Shown: positions 1 to 6,428, counted from the stretch's first letter. The stretch: 6,777 bases of DNA from Paucidesulfovibrio sp036541255 (GCA_036541255.1 JAZHDD010000014.1:1-6777); one strand, 5' to 3'. Notes: generated by a model not told the origin, from the letters alone. Translations and numbers: made by a program.

Positions 1-513
1 CTTAACATATTCATCATAGTCAATAGTAACGCCACAATACTTGTTAAACAATGCAGAACTGGCACCTTTTATCGAAATTCGTAGCTCATCCAAGCCACTA
101 TTCACGAGGCGATCACTGATCGATTCTGACAAAAGAACAGCATTTGTGGTTACATGCACCAAATCAGCAACATTCTTCCCCTTTGCATATTCAATAAAGA
201 AAAATAAGTCTTTATTAAGTAGGGGTTCCCCATCCTTGTAAAGCATTAACCGCTTGAGCTTACCATGCGTTGCAGTGATCTCGGCAAGCTGATCTATTAT
301 AGAAACAAATCTATCACGATCCATCATGACGAGTTGTATATTGTGCTTCTTCCGCAGCTCTGGAAAACCTGAAGGACAAAAATTACAACGCAAATTGCAT
401 AAATTACACGGGTCAATCATCATAGTTAATGCAAAATTAAGCGGCGCGTCTGTGCCTAGATCGGTACGCTTATTTCTACAAGCAACATTACCATTATTAT
501 TTTTTGAATCCAT
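1..513 (-). CDS. Radical SAM protein, N-terminal 171 residues (3' end beyond window)
   Basis: The visible part is a radical SAM domain, a fold that cleaves S-adenosylmethionine at a [4Fe-4S] cluster to make a 5'-deoxyadenosyl radical. The cluster motif CNLRCNFC gives the CX3CX2C cysteines C39, C43 and C46. An extra cysteine, C36, sits just before it (DPCNLCNLRC). A GEPL-type SAM-contacting motif follows (YKDGEPLLN), then an LRISIKG strand. The start is the ATG at 513, preceded by a GAGG Shine-Dalgarno (520-523) six bases upstream; an in-frame ATG six bases further up lacks its own site. The frame is open to base 1, so the C-terminal half, where a SPASM or other auxiliary-cluster domain might lie, is not visible. 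It follows the GNAT gene after 131 bp, in the same AT-rich block. Similar radical SAM genes occur in surface-polysaccharide loci, but the substrate cannot be inferred here. The family is certain, the role is not. Confidence 0.88.
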   Translation of the reverse strand, partial: MDSKNNNGNVACRNKRTDLGTDAPLNFALTMMIDPCNLCNLRCNFCPSGFPELRKKHNIQLVMMDRDRFVSIIDQLAEITATHGKLKRLMLYKDGEPLLNKDLFFFIEYAKGKNVADLVHVTTNAVLLSESISDRLVNSGLDELRISIKGASSALFNKYCGVTIDYDEYVK

Positions 514-552
514 AAACATCCTCGTAAAAGCACAAAAAATAAAATGCGGACA

Positions 553-582
553 TATCTAGCATTTAGTACATTTTTCTCTCAA
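553..582 (-). promoter_or_regulatory. Candidate sigma-70 promoter for the radical SAM gene
   Basis: On the minus strand a TTGAGA hexamer (577-582, five of six matches to TTGACA) is followed after 18 bases by TAGATA (553-558, three of six matches to TATAAT), preceded by TGC in the extended -10 position. The -10 lies about 40 bases before the ATG at 513. It is the best match in the 131-bp gap, but the -10 is weak and AT-rich DNA yields such matches by chance. I see no clear terminator after the GNAT gene, so read-through from upstream is also possible. Confidence 0.25.
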
Positions 583-644
583 AGAAGCATCCAGATAAGA
601 ACTTGCACATAAAATCGAAATCAGTTGTAATTAAAAGTCTTTAA

Positions 645-1319
645 CTAGAATCTATCTTTGTATAGATCCTCAAAAAAGAGCTTGATCTTATCCGTACACG
701 AAGGCTGCCGCGACTTTTTTGAAATCATCGTTACAATATTTTCGGGAAGGATATCTCCCCCGCGCTCTTCAACCAAGCGTTGAAAATCCTCTCGCAAAAC
801 TGATGTAAACAACCCATCAATAGTGCGCCCATTTCTCGTCTTGCATTGCCGCGCATACCCTTCAATCTTAAATCCAATAATTTCAAGTATGTTCACCCAT
901 GGCCAGAGGTCCACGAGTTGACCGCTGCTTATGCGCCTTAAATTCAACCGATTAAATGCATGGTCAATTAATAGGGCCATTGATTCTATAGGCAAAGCAG
1001 GATGATACCTTTGCTCCCCAATAACTAAAGTAATTTCTCCTGTGCCGTTGATCAAATCTATACTATGTAATTGAATGACTCCTGTATGAGTTTTTGACTC
1101 ATTGTCATCAATACATAAAAGAATCCTGGTGGAATCCCCTATTATGCTATTAACAAATTGAGTCTGACTTTCCTTGGTATTCGGGAACACACCCTGATCT
1201 AAATATTTAGTTACCCTTTTATTGTTAAACCAGGAGTGCCAAGAACCTGAAAGAACATCTGCTTCAATATCAGGCGGACGTAATGACGCAAATTTCCCTT
1301 GCAGAAAAACATCAGACAC
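645..1319 (-). CDS. GNAT acyltransferase (RimJ/RimL type) with degenerate CoA loop
   Basis: A 224-residue GNAT-fold protein. It has the N-terminal strand pattern FLQGKFASLRPPD (about 5-17), the central strands HTGVIQLHSIDLI and GEITLVIGE (78-102), the helix with IESMALLIDHAFNRLNLRRI (111-130) and the typical late motif NILEIIGFKIEGY (143-155). Related proteins transfer acyl groups to amino sugars or proteins. The loop that normally reads Q/R-x-x-G-x-G/A, and binds the CoA pyrophosphate, here reads QRYHPALPIE (103-112) and has no glycine. A tail of about 40 residues (183-224) extends past the usual GNAT end. The start is GTG at 1319, supported by AGGAG at 1326-1330 with a six-base spacer. It begins 15 bp after the ACP stop, so it is almost surely co-transcribed with the KAS III and ACP genes and probably transfers the acyl group made by them (inference). 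An inactive acetyltransferase is the alternative. Confidence 0.85.
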   Translation of the reverse strand: MSDVFLQGKFASLRPPDIEADVLSGSWHSWFNNKRVTKYLDQGVFPNTKESQTQFVNSIIGDSTRILLCIDDNESKTHTGVIQLHSIDLINGTGEITLVIGEQRYHPALPIESMALLIDHAFNRLNLRRISSGQLVDLWPWVNILEIIGFKIEGYARQCKTRNGRTIDGLFTSVLREDFQRLVEERGGDILPENIVTMISKKSRQPSCTDKIKLFFEDLYKDRF

Positions 1320-1325
1320 CGTTTT

Positions 1326-1330
1326 CTCCT
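1326..1330 (-). promoter_or_regulatory. Ribosome binding site fixing the GTG start of the GNAT gene
   Basis: AGGAG on the minus strand lies six bases before the GTG at 1317-1319, inside the 15-bp gap after the ACP stop. It is the strongest such site in the window and supports the non-ATG start. Confidence 0.6.
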
Positions 1331-1334
1331 AGTT

Positions 1335-1565
1335 TCATTTCTTTAACAATGAATTAATGTGTGCGATAATATAATCCACTGTGTGATTGCCTTGGAGCAG
1401 TAAATCTGACAAATCAACATTATAAGACTGTTCAAGTTCAATCTGGAGATTGATGCTCTGCATCGAGTCCCAATCTTTGATCTCAGCTAGCTCCATATCC
1501 CCTCGAAAGAGGGCTTCATCGAACTTGGGAAAAACACTTTTTATTGATTTCAGCATGATATCCAT
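1335..1565 (-). CDS. Dedicated acyl carrier protein
   Basis: A 76-residue acidic acyl carrier protein, the usual length for a discrete ACP. The phosphopantetheine site is the DSM motif at 33-35 in DWDSMQSINLQIELE; S34 would carry the 4'-phosphopantetheine arm added by a PPTase encoded elsewhere. The following helix II (IELEQSYNVDL) and the late TVDYIIAHI helix fit the family. The Met after the Ser replaces the commoner Leu, which is seen in carrier proteins of secondary pathways. The start is the ATG at 1565 with AGGGGA at 1571-1576. It lies between a KAS III gene and a GNAT gene with 15 bp on each side, which suggests it carries the short acyl chain built by the first and used by the second. 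It does not sit among fatty-acid synthesis genes such as fabD, fabG or fabF, so a housekeeping role is unlikely. Confidence 0.93.
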   Translation of the reverse strand: MDIMLKSIKSVFPKFDEALFRGDMELAEIKDWDSMQSINLQIELEQSYNVDLSDLLLQGNHTVDYIIAHINSLLKK

Positions 1566-1580
1566 TTCAATCCCCTAATG

Positions 1581-2558
1581 CTAGGTCCTAATCACGTTTA
1601 TGCCCCATGACAATCCACCGCCAAACGCAACGACAAGAAGAAGGCTTTCTTTCTCAAGTTCACCATGCTCAAAGACCTCGTGCATGGCTATTAAAGTTGA
1701 TGCACCTCCAGTGTTCCCGTAGCGTTCCAAGTTAACAAAAAAACGATCCCGGGGAATCCCCGTATTATTGGCCAATTCATTGATGATATTTATATTTGCC
1801 TGATGCGGCACGACACAGGCTACATCTTGCATAGAAAATCCGAATATATCAGCAGCTTCTGAAATAACTTCACTCCCGCGTCTTATCGCGAAGTCAAAAA
1901 CTTCTCGCCCATTCATTCTAAAATAGATATCGTCAGTTGTTGTAATCTCAGAAAAAGGCATCATCACTCCACCAGCCGGAACAGTGATCACTTCAGATTT
2001 GTTTCCATCTGTTCTCAATAAGGAACCAATTACACGCGAACCACTGTCACTGCCTCTGCCCAAAAGAACAGCACCAGAGCCGTCGCCAAAATAAGGCTTA
2101 GTTGTAAAGTCGTTTGGATTAAGAATACGAGAGTAAAGTTCAGCAGCTACAACCAAGACATGATTGGCTGCCCCTGATTTTATCAGAGAGTCGGCGACAT
2201 GTAAGGCAAAGACTCCACCGCTGCAAACGGAGTTGATGTCAAACGCAAAAGAGTTGTTAGCTCCAATCAAAGCCTGAGTCCGAGCAGCAGTAGCGGGCAA
2301 CATTCTGTCTGGACTCGAAGTCGCTACTATCAAAGCATCTAAAGTACTCGCCTCGACTCCTGCCTTCTTCAAACAATCCTTCGCCGCTAGGGCTGCAAGG
2401 TCGGATGTTGTCTGCTCACGATCAGCATACCGTCTATACTTTACACCTGTTTTCACCTGTATCAAGCGACGTGCGTTAGCCGGGAATTGAACCAGGTCTT
2501 CGTTTGCCACTTCTTTGCTTGGGAGATAACAACCGGTCGAGAGAATGGAACTATACAT
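1581..2558 (-). CDS. Beta-ketoacyl-ACP synthase III (FabH-like)
   Basis: A 325-residue KAS III of the thiolase fold, close to the usual ~320. All three catalytic residues are visible: C112 in DINSVCSGGVFAL, H252 in VVPHQANINI and N282 in ERYGNTGGAS. The GDGSGAVLLG strand (158-167) and the C-terminal AFGGGLSWG are also typical. KAS III enzymes condense an acyl-CoA starter with malonyl-ACP to give a 3-ketoacyl-ACP in the cytoplasm; relatives in accessory loci can instead transfer acyl groups. It is the first gene of a unit with an ACP and a GNAT, and no ketoreductase is visible in the window, so the product could be a 3-ketoacyl chain or be reduced by an enzyme from elsewhere (inference). The start is the ATG at 2558 with only a weak AGG-containing site upstream. 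Base composition is AT-rich compared with the genes to its right. Starter specificity cannot be read from the sequence. Confidence 0.93.
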   Translation of the reverse strand: MYSSILSTGCYLPSKEVANEDLVQFPANARRLIQVKTGVKYRRYADREQTTSDLAALAAKDCLKKAGVEASTLDALIVATSSPDRMLPATAARTQALIGANNSFAFDINSVCSGGVFALHVADSLIKSGAANHVLVVAAELYSRILNPNDFTTKPYFGDGSGAVLLGRGSDSGSRVIGSLLRTDGNKSEVITVPAGGVMMPFSEITTTDDIYFRMNGREVFDFAIRRGSEVISEAADIFGFSMQDVACVVPHQANINIINELANNTGIPRDRFFVNLERYGNTGGASTLIAMHEVFEHGELEKESLLLVVAFGGGLSWGINVIRT

Positions 2559-2856
2559 ACCTAACCTGGGCGATTCTCAAGCCTGGAATTGTATCCAAGC
2601 CATATCACCTAGTTTTTTTGTTAACAATCCTATCCTGCCATAACCCCATGATCTTTCGCCCACCGGGAAAAGGCCCGACGATCCATGCTTGAAAGAACCA
2701 AAGCAAAATTCATCGACGATGTCCAGGTTACAAACGGCTGCCTGGAGGAGGAAGCTAAACTCAATATTCTTATCCGCTGACTTCTTGGATTTATACTCTA
2801 TTCCACTCGACTTTAGCATCTCCGTGCAGCAACGAAACGAAGCATGCGCCTACCAG
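2559..2856. other. 298-bp gene-free stretch between two blocks
   Basis: No gene here can be supported. On the minus strand an 80-codon frame (2577-2819) stays open, and a second frame within about 2615-2755 reads FVTWTSSMNF and then MDRRAFSRWAKDHG before a stop. Either could be a decayed remnant of a longer gene, but I recognise neither and neither has a convincing start. Possible -10 elements for the KAS III operon on the minus strand are TATAAA (2790-2795) and TACAAT (2588-2593); neither has a good -35 at 16-18 bases. No terminator hairpin with a T-run, tRNA or transposase was seen. Confidence 0.5.
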
Positions 2857-2880
2857 TTACACTTCTCGCATACCGTTAGC
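2821..2880. other. Composition boundary, likely recombination junction
   Basis: Hand-counted GC per 60-base line falls from 63% (2881-2940) through 53% (2821-2880) to 37% (2761-2820). Lines sampled to the right give 58% (3181-3240) and 67% (4741-4800); lines to the left give 40% (1741-1800) and 32% (1-60). The step coincides with the end of an ORF that appears truncated. No direct repeat, integrase or tRNA att site was seen, so the mechanism is unknown; homologous exchange of a cassette would leave this pattern. Confidence 0.6.
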
Positions 2881-2976
2881 GTTTTCTCCGCCGGGCCGGC
2901 TGTTTCTTGCCCGCTGCAGTGGCTCCAGTTCGCGCAATACAATGCGCTCTCCTTCGGCCAGTATCCTGTGCGTCAT
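2857..2976 (-). pseudogene. Truncated 5' end of a probable GNAT gene (39 codons)
   Basis: The ORF starts 19 bp after the LeuA-type stop with an ATG behind a GGGG stretch, as expected for the next gene of the operon. Its first 20 residues, MTHRILAEGERIVLRELEPL, match the usual opening of GNAT-fold transferases (a hydrophobic strand, then G-E-R-h-x-L-R-x-h-E). They resemble in pattern the start of the GNAT gene at 645-1319. After that the sequence becomes low-complexity and Arg/Gly-rich (QRARNSRPGGENANG) and stops just where GC content drops. I infer that a resident acyltransferase gene was cut off when the AT-rich block arrived. The alternatives are a genuine tiny protein or a chance ORF; 20 residues are too few to prove homology. 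Confidence 0.35.
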
Positions 2977-2995
2977 TCCGGCCCCGCCTGTCCCG

Positions 2996-4162
2996 TCAAT
3001 TCTTCGGTTCACCTGAAGCCACGTCCTGCACCAGGCTCCGGATTTCATCGTCGCTGAACGTCTTCTTGCACGGGCCGATCTGTTTGATGCGCTCCATGAG
3101 CGCCGCCAGATCGACATCGTTCAGACTGATGCCCAGGCATTGCAGTTTGTGGCTCAGGCCCCTTCGCCCGCTGTGGGGGCCAATGGTCAGGATGTGGGAT
3201 GCGGCGCCAACGGACTGCGGGTCCATGATCTGATAGGTCTCGGCCCATTTGACCAACGCATCCTGATGGATGCCCGAGCCATGGGCAAACGCGTTGGAGC
3301 CGACCAGCGGCTTGTTCGGCGGCACCACGAACCCGCTGTATCCGCTGACCAGCCGGCTGGCATTGAGCAGTTCCGTGGTATTGATGCCCAATTCCAGCCC
3401 GTAGCTGTCCCGCCGGACCGTAAGGGCCATGACGACCTCTTCCAGCGGGGCATTGCCTGCCCGTTCGCCCAGACCATTGATGGTGCACTGCACTTCGCGC
3501 GCGCCCGCCTCCACAGCGGCCAGGGAATTGGCCGTGGCCAAGCCCAGATCGTCGTGGGCATGAATGGAAAGAGTGACCTTGTCCATGCCGGGCACGCTCT
3601 GCAACACGCGGCGCACCCTGCGCTGCACATCCGCGGGCACGGCATAGCCGACAGTATCGGCAAGGGCCACGGAACGGGCTCCTGCAGAGACGGCGGCCTC
3701 AACGGCCTTGCATAAATAGTCCTCGTCCGCGCGCATGGTGTCGATGCCGATCCAGGCAGGATCGTCGCACAGCTCGGCGGCCCTGGCCACGGAACGGTGG
3801 ATGATCTCCAGCACTTCTTCCCGGCTCTTGCCCAGCTTGTGGCGCATGTGAATATCGCTCACCGGAGTGGAGACGACAATGCGCGAACCATTGGCCTTGC
3901 GCGTGGACTCGGCAGCCTGGACAATGTCCGATTCCACCGAACGGCAGAACACGGCGATACGCGTTTCGCGAATCGCCTCGCAGACCATTTCCACGGCCTT
4001 GAAATCATGCGGGGAGGCAGCGGGAAAGCCCACTTCCATGACATCGACGCCGAGCCGTTCGAGCTGGCGCGCGATTTCCAGTTTCTGCGCAGGCAGCATG
4101 GCAGCCCCGACGGCCTGCTCGCCGTCGCGCAGCGTGGTATCAAAAATCTGCACACGATCCAT
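2996..4162 (-). CDS. LeuA/homocitrate synthase-type acyltransferase lacking the regulatory domain
   Basis: The DRE-TIM catalytic domain of the 2-isopropylmalate synthase family, which condenses acetyl-CoA with a 2-keto acid at a divalent metal. Counting from the ATG at 4162 (388 residues), DTTLRDGEQ lies at 8-16 with the catalytic R12 and metal ligand D8. HAHDDLGLATANS (201-213) supplies the two metal-binding histidines, INGLGERAGN (236-245) the Asn ligand, and HGSGIHQDA (294-302) the following subdomain. The order and wording follow bacterial LeuA more than NifV. The protein ends near the point where E. coli-type LeuA (about 520 residues) enters its leucine-sensing domain, so feedback by leucine is not expected. 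The ATG at 4162 lies 28 bp after the ligase stop; a TTG at 4213 would add 17 residues that do not look like the family. The position after a NeuB-type gene suggests a sugar-derived or glycan-acyl 2-keto acid as substrate (inference), not leucine synthesis. Confidence 0.9.
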   Translation of the reverse strand: MDRVQIFDTTLRDGEQAVGAAMLPAQKLEIARQLERLGVDVMEVGFPAASPHDFKAVEMVCEAIRETRIAVFCRSVESDIVQAAESTRKANGSRIVVSTPVSDIHMRHKLGKSREEVLEIIHRSVARAAELCDDPAWIGIDTMRADEDYLCKAVEAAVSAGARSVALADTVGYAVPADVQRRVRRVLQSVPGMDKVTLSIHAHDDLGLATANSLAAVEAGAREVQCTINGLGERAGNAPLEEVVMALTVRRDSYGLELGINTTELLNASRLVSGYSGFVVPPNKPLVGSNAFAHGSGIHQDALVKWAETYQIMDPQSVGAASHILTIGPHSGRRGLSHKLQCLGISLNDVDLAALMERIKQIGPCKKTFSDDEIRSLVQDVASGEPKN

Positions 4163-4190
4163 ATGGCAATGTCCCGTTTGTTGGTACAAC

Positions 4191-5243
4191 TCAGCCGCGA
4201 GCCTTGGGCACAATCAAGGAAAATGCCGCAGGTTCCATCTCCACATCGCTCGTCAGGCGGACAGGCTCCACTTCCATGCCCATACGCTCGGCCACCAGCC
4301 AGTCCAGAAGCGGGAACCCCGCATGCAGGGAAGCGGAAAGGCTTCCGCTGGGACGCGGATTCACCTCGAGCACCACGGCCCGGCCTTCGGCATCGGTCAT
4401 CAGGTCGATGTCGTGCAATGCGCCCAGCTTCAGCGCCGAGGCAATGCGGCGGCCATACCCGACCAATTCCGGATCAGCGACAAGAGTATTGCCCACAAAA
4501 GGAATCCCCGTTGGATTCCAGCGTTTGCGGGGAATGGCGAAATAATCCCCGGCCAGGGGAAGAACATCGATATCGTAGCTCGGCGTGGTCAGCACGGGCA
4601 TGACCAATGTGCCCGAGGTTTCCAGGTAGCGGGCCAGCAGCTCGGGCTCAAGCGCGGCATTCTCCACACGATGTTCACGCTGGCCCGTGCCCAGCCACGA
4701 CTCCGCGCCCTCCTTCCCGCAAAAAACATGCATGCCGCGTCCGCCACGCCCCCGACTCGGCTTCATTACCAGCGTCTTGTCCGGGTAGCCGTATTCGCGC
4801 AAAGCTTCTGCGGCCTGTTCCGGGGTGGTCACGAGACTGTAGGCGGGAACGGCGATGCCCGCGGCTTCCAGATTGGCAAAAGTCCGGGCCTTGTCCTGGA
4901 TGAGGTCGAGCGTCTCGGGCGGGCTGGCCAAAATGGTGATGCCTTGCAAGCCGAAGCGCTGCATGGCGCGGGACAGGGTTTGCGCCTCGCCGTCCGAACC
5001 GGGCAGGACGAACTGCACGCCCTCGCGCAGGCACAATGCCAGCAGAGCTTCGACATAGCCCTCGTCCTCGCCCGAAGGCAGCGTGGCATACGCATCCAGG
5101 AAAGGCAGGGAGTTGCCCGGCCCGCTGGAATCAACGCCCACCAGACGGTAATCAAATATTTTGCTGGAACGCAGATGAAGCAACATGGCCGGAACCAGGG
5201 TGCCTCCGGCACAGGTGATGATCAGGGTAATTCTTTTTCGCAT
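4191..5243 (-). CDS. ATP-grasp ligase (carbamoyl-phosphate synthase large-subunit-like)
   Basis: A 350-residue ATP-grasp enzyme. ATP-grasp ligases activate a carboxylate as acyl phosphate and couple it to an amine or other nucleophile. The N-terminal pre-ATP-grasp fold shows ITLIITCAGGTLVPAML (about 5-21) and VLPGSDGEAQ (80-89). The ATP-binding lobe has LVMKPSRGRGGRGMHVF with K161. The C-terminal metal site shows DIDLM (278-282) and VVLEVNPRPSGSLSAS, giving E293 and N295 as likely magnesium ligands and R297 as a phosphate contact. Two ATGs stand in tandem at 5246 and 5243; AGGGA just upstream has better spacing to the second, so I use 5243. A longer in-frame version from 5294 would overlap neuB and carries no family feature. 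The gap to neuB is 16 bp and to the LeuA-type gene 28 bp, so the three are likely one operon. The acceptor and acid are unknown. Confidence 0.9.
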   Translation of the reverse strand: MRKRITLIITCAGGTLVPAMLLHLRSSKIFDYRLVGVDSSGPGNSLPFLDAYATLPSGEDEGYVEALLALCLREGVQFVLPGSDGEAQTLSRAMQRFGLQGITILASPPETLDLIQDKARTFANLEAAGIAVPAYSLVTTPEQAAEALREYGYPDKTLVMKPSRGRGGRGMHVFCGKEGAESWLGTGQREHRVENAALEPELLARYLETSGTLVMPVLTTPSYDIDVLPLAGDYFAIPRKRWNPTGIPFVGNTLVADPELVGYGRRIASALKLGALHDIDLMTDAEGRAVVLEVNPRPSGSLSASLHAGFPLLDWLVAERMGMEVEPVRLTSDVEMEPAAFSLIVPKARG

Positions 5244-5259
5244 CATGATCCCTGTCGGG

Positions 5260-6330
5260 TTATCGTGAAGAGCCTTCCTTGCCCTCTTCGGCAAGGTCGG
5301 CCTGTTGGATGGCCTGGAAGCGGCGCACCGGACGCTTCAACGTGCGTCCGAGAATCTCGGCATATTTTCCCGGCTCCAGCCCCCGGTTCTCAGGCAAGGT
5401 ACGCAAGAAAGCGATCATGCCCTCTTCCAGCACCTCTCCGGCAGCAATATCCCGGCGAGCCGCCAAACTGCGAAGATTGCGGCGCGCGTTCTCGGCCTGC
5501 ACCTCGCTCAACCCGAAATCGTCAGTCCCAAGCATTTCCTCGGCCCGGCGCACTTCGAGAACAAGTCGGCCCATGCCCTCCGGCGTCAAGGAGAGGCAAT
5601 GGTCGTACCCGGCCCTGGTATTGTCCAGGGAAAAATGCTTTTCGAGCATAAAGGCACCGGCAGCCACTGCCAGCACCGAAGCGTGCAGCCCTTCGGAATG
5701 ATCGGACAGGCCCGTGGGCACGCCGTAGCGATGTGCGTACAATCCGATACGCCGCAAGTGCAATTCCGCGGGCGGGGTGGGATAACGCGACGTGCATTGA
5801 AATATGCCCAGATCACGGCAACCTGCGGTACGAGCCTCGACAACAGCAGCATCCACTTGCTCCACGCCGGTCATGCCCGTGGACATGAGCAGGGTGCGCC
5901 CAGTGGCGGCGGCCCTCGCTATGAGCGGCAAATGCGTCAGCAAGCCGGAAGAAATTTTGTGCGCGGCCGGACCCAGGGAATTCACCCAGTCCAGCGTGGG
6001 GAAATCGCCACAGGTGGTGAAGACGTCCATATCCAGAGACCGGGCCAGGTCAAACATCCGGGCGGTCTGGTCACGGCTCAGGCAGGCACGGGAAAAGACC
6101 TCGTGCGATGGAGTACCCGGCGCGTAGTTCTCGTCCGGGTCGATGGTCTGGAACTTGACCGCGTCGCAGCCCGCCTTGGCCGCTTGGCGCACCATTTCCG
6201 CGCAGAACTCGACATCGCCTTCATGGTTGATGCCGATCTCGGCAATGACCACCACAGGCAGGCCCGGACCGATCCGGCGCGAACCAAAGGGAATGGTGGA
6301 GATGTCCCCCGAGCTGTTCATTGTTGTCAT
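5260..6330 (-). CDS. NeuB-family nonulosonate synthase with SAF domain
   Basis: A 356-residue NeuB/PseI/LegI-type enzyme, which condenses phosphoenolpyruvate with an N-acyl hexosamine derivative to give a nine-carbon 2-keto acid. The TIM-barrel motifs are VIAEIGINHEGD (28-39), AVKFQT (57-62), KISSG (125-129), LMSTGM (148-153), CTSRYPTP (178-185 region), GLSDHS (207-212) and EKHFSLD (230-236). H211 and H232 match the two manganese-binding histidines known from Neisseria NeuB. A SAF (antifreeze-like) domain covers about 285-346, the usual NeuB architecture. The stretch VFTTCGDF (103-110) replaces the FFSTPFD wording common in NeuB, so the sugar may differ from ManNAc. The start is the ATG at 6330 with GGTGAG six bases upstream; another ATG lies three codons later. 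No cytidylyltransferase or epimerase is visible here. Which sugar is made cannot be decided from the sequence. Confidence 0.92.
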   Translation of the reverse strand: MTTMNSSGDISTIPFGSRRIGPGLPVVVIAEIGINHEGDVEFCAEMVRQAAKAGCDAVKFQTIDPDENYAPGTPSHEVFSRACLSRDQTARMFDLARSLDMDVFTTCGDFPTLDWVNSLGPAAHKISSGLLTHLPLIARAAATGRTLLMSTGMTGVEQVDAAVVEARTAGCRDLGIFQCTSRYPTPPAELHLRRIGLYAHRYGVPTGLSDHSEGLHASVLAVAAGAFMLEKHFSLDNTRAGYDHCLSLTPEGMGRLVLEVRRAEEMLGTDDFGLSEVQAENARRNLRSLAARRDIAAGEVLEEGMIAFLRTLPENRGLEPGKYAEILGRTLKRPVRRFQAIQQADLAEEGKEGSSR

Positions 6331-6428
6331 GTTCGGCTCACCGGTTTGGGTTGTGATCTGCCCGGCACAGGAGCGAAGACGGGCAGAGGGGACAGGGGCG
6401 GCTGGAAAGGAGAAGCACTCTTTCTACT

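Noticed and set aside
41..559. Two plus-strand ORFs (41-241 and 326-559)
   Set aside because: They are antisense to the radical SAM gene, whose cluster motif and ribosome site are convincing. Neither has a recognisable domain.
2689..3233. Plus-strand ORFs across the composition junction
   Set aside because: No family motif, no good ribosome site, and they overlap the end of the LeuA-type gene antisense.
3867..5651. A 594-codon plus-strand open frame antisense to the LeuA-type, ATP-grasp and neuB genes
   Set aside because: It crosses three genes with clear catalytic motifs on the other strand. Its translation is Arg/Pro/Gly/Ala-rich without recognisable motifs, as expected for the stop-poor complementary frame of GC-rich genes.
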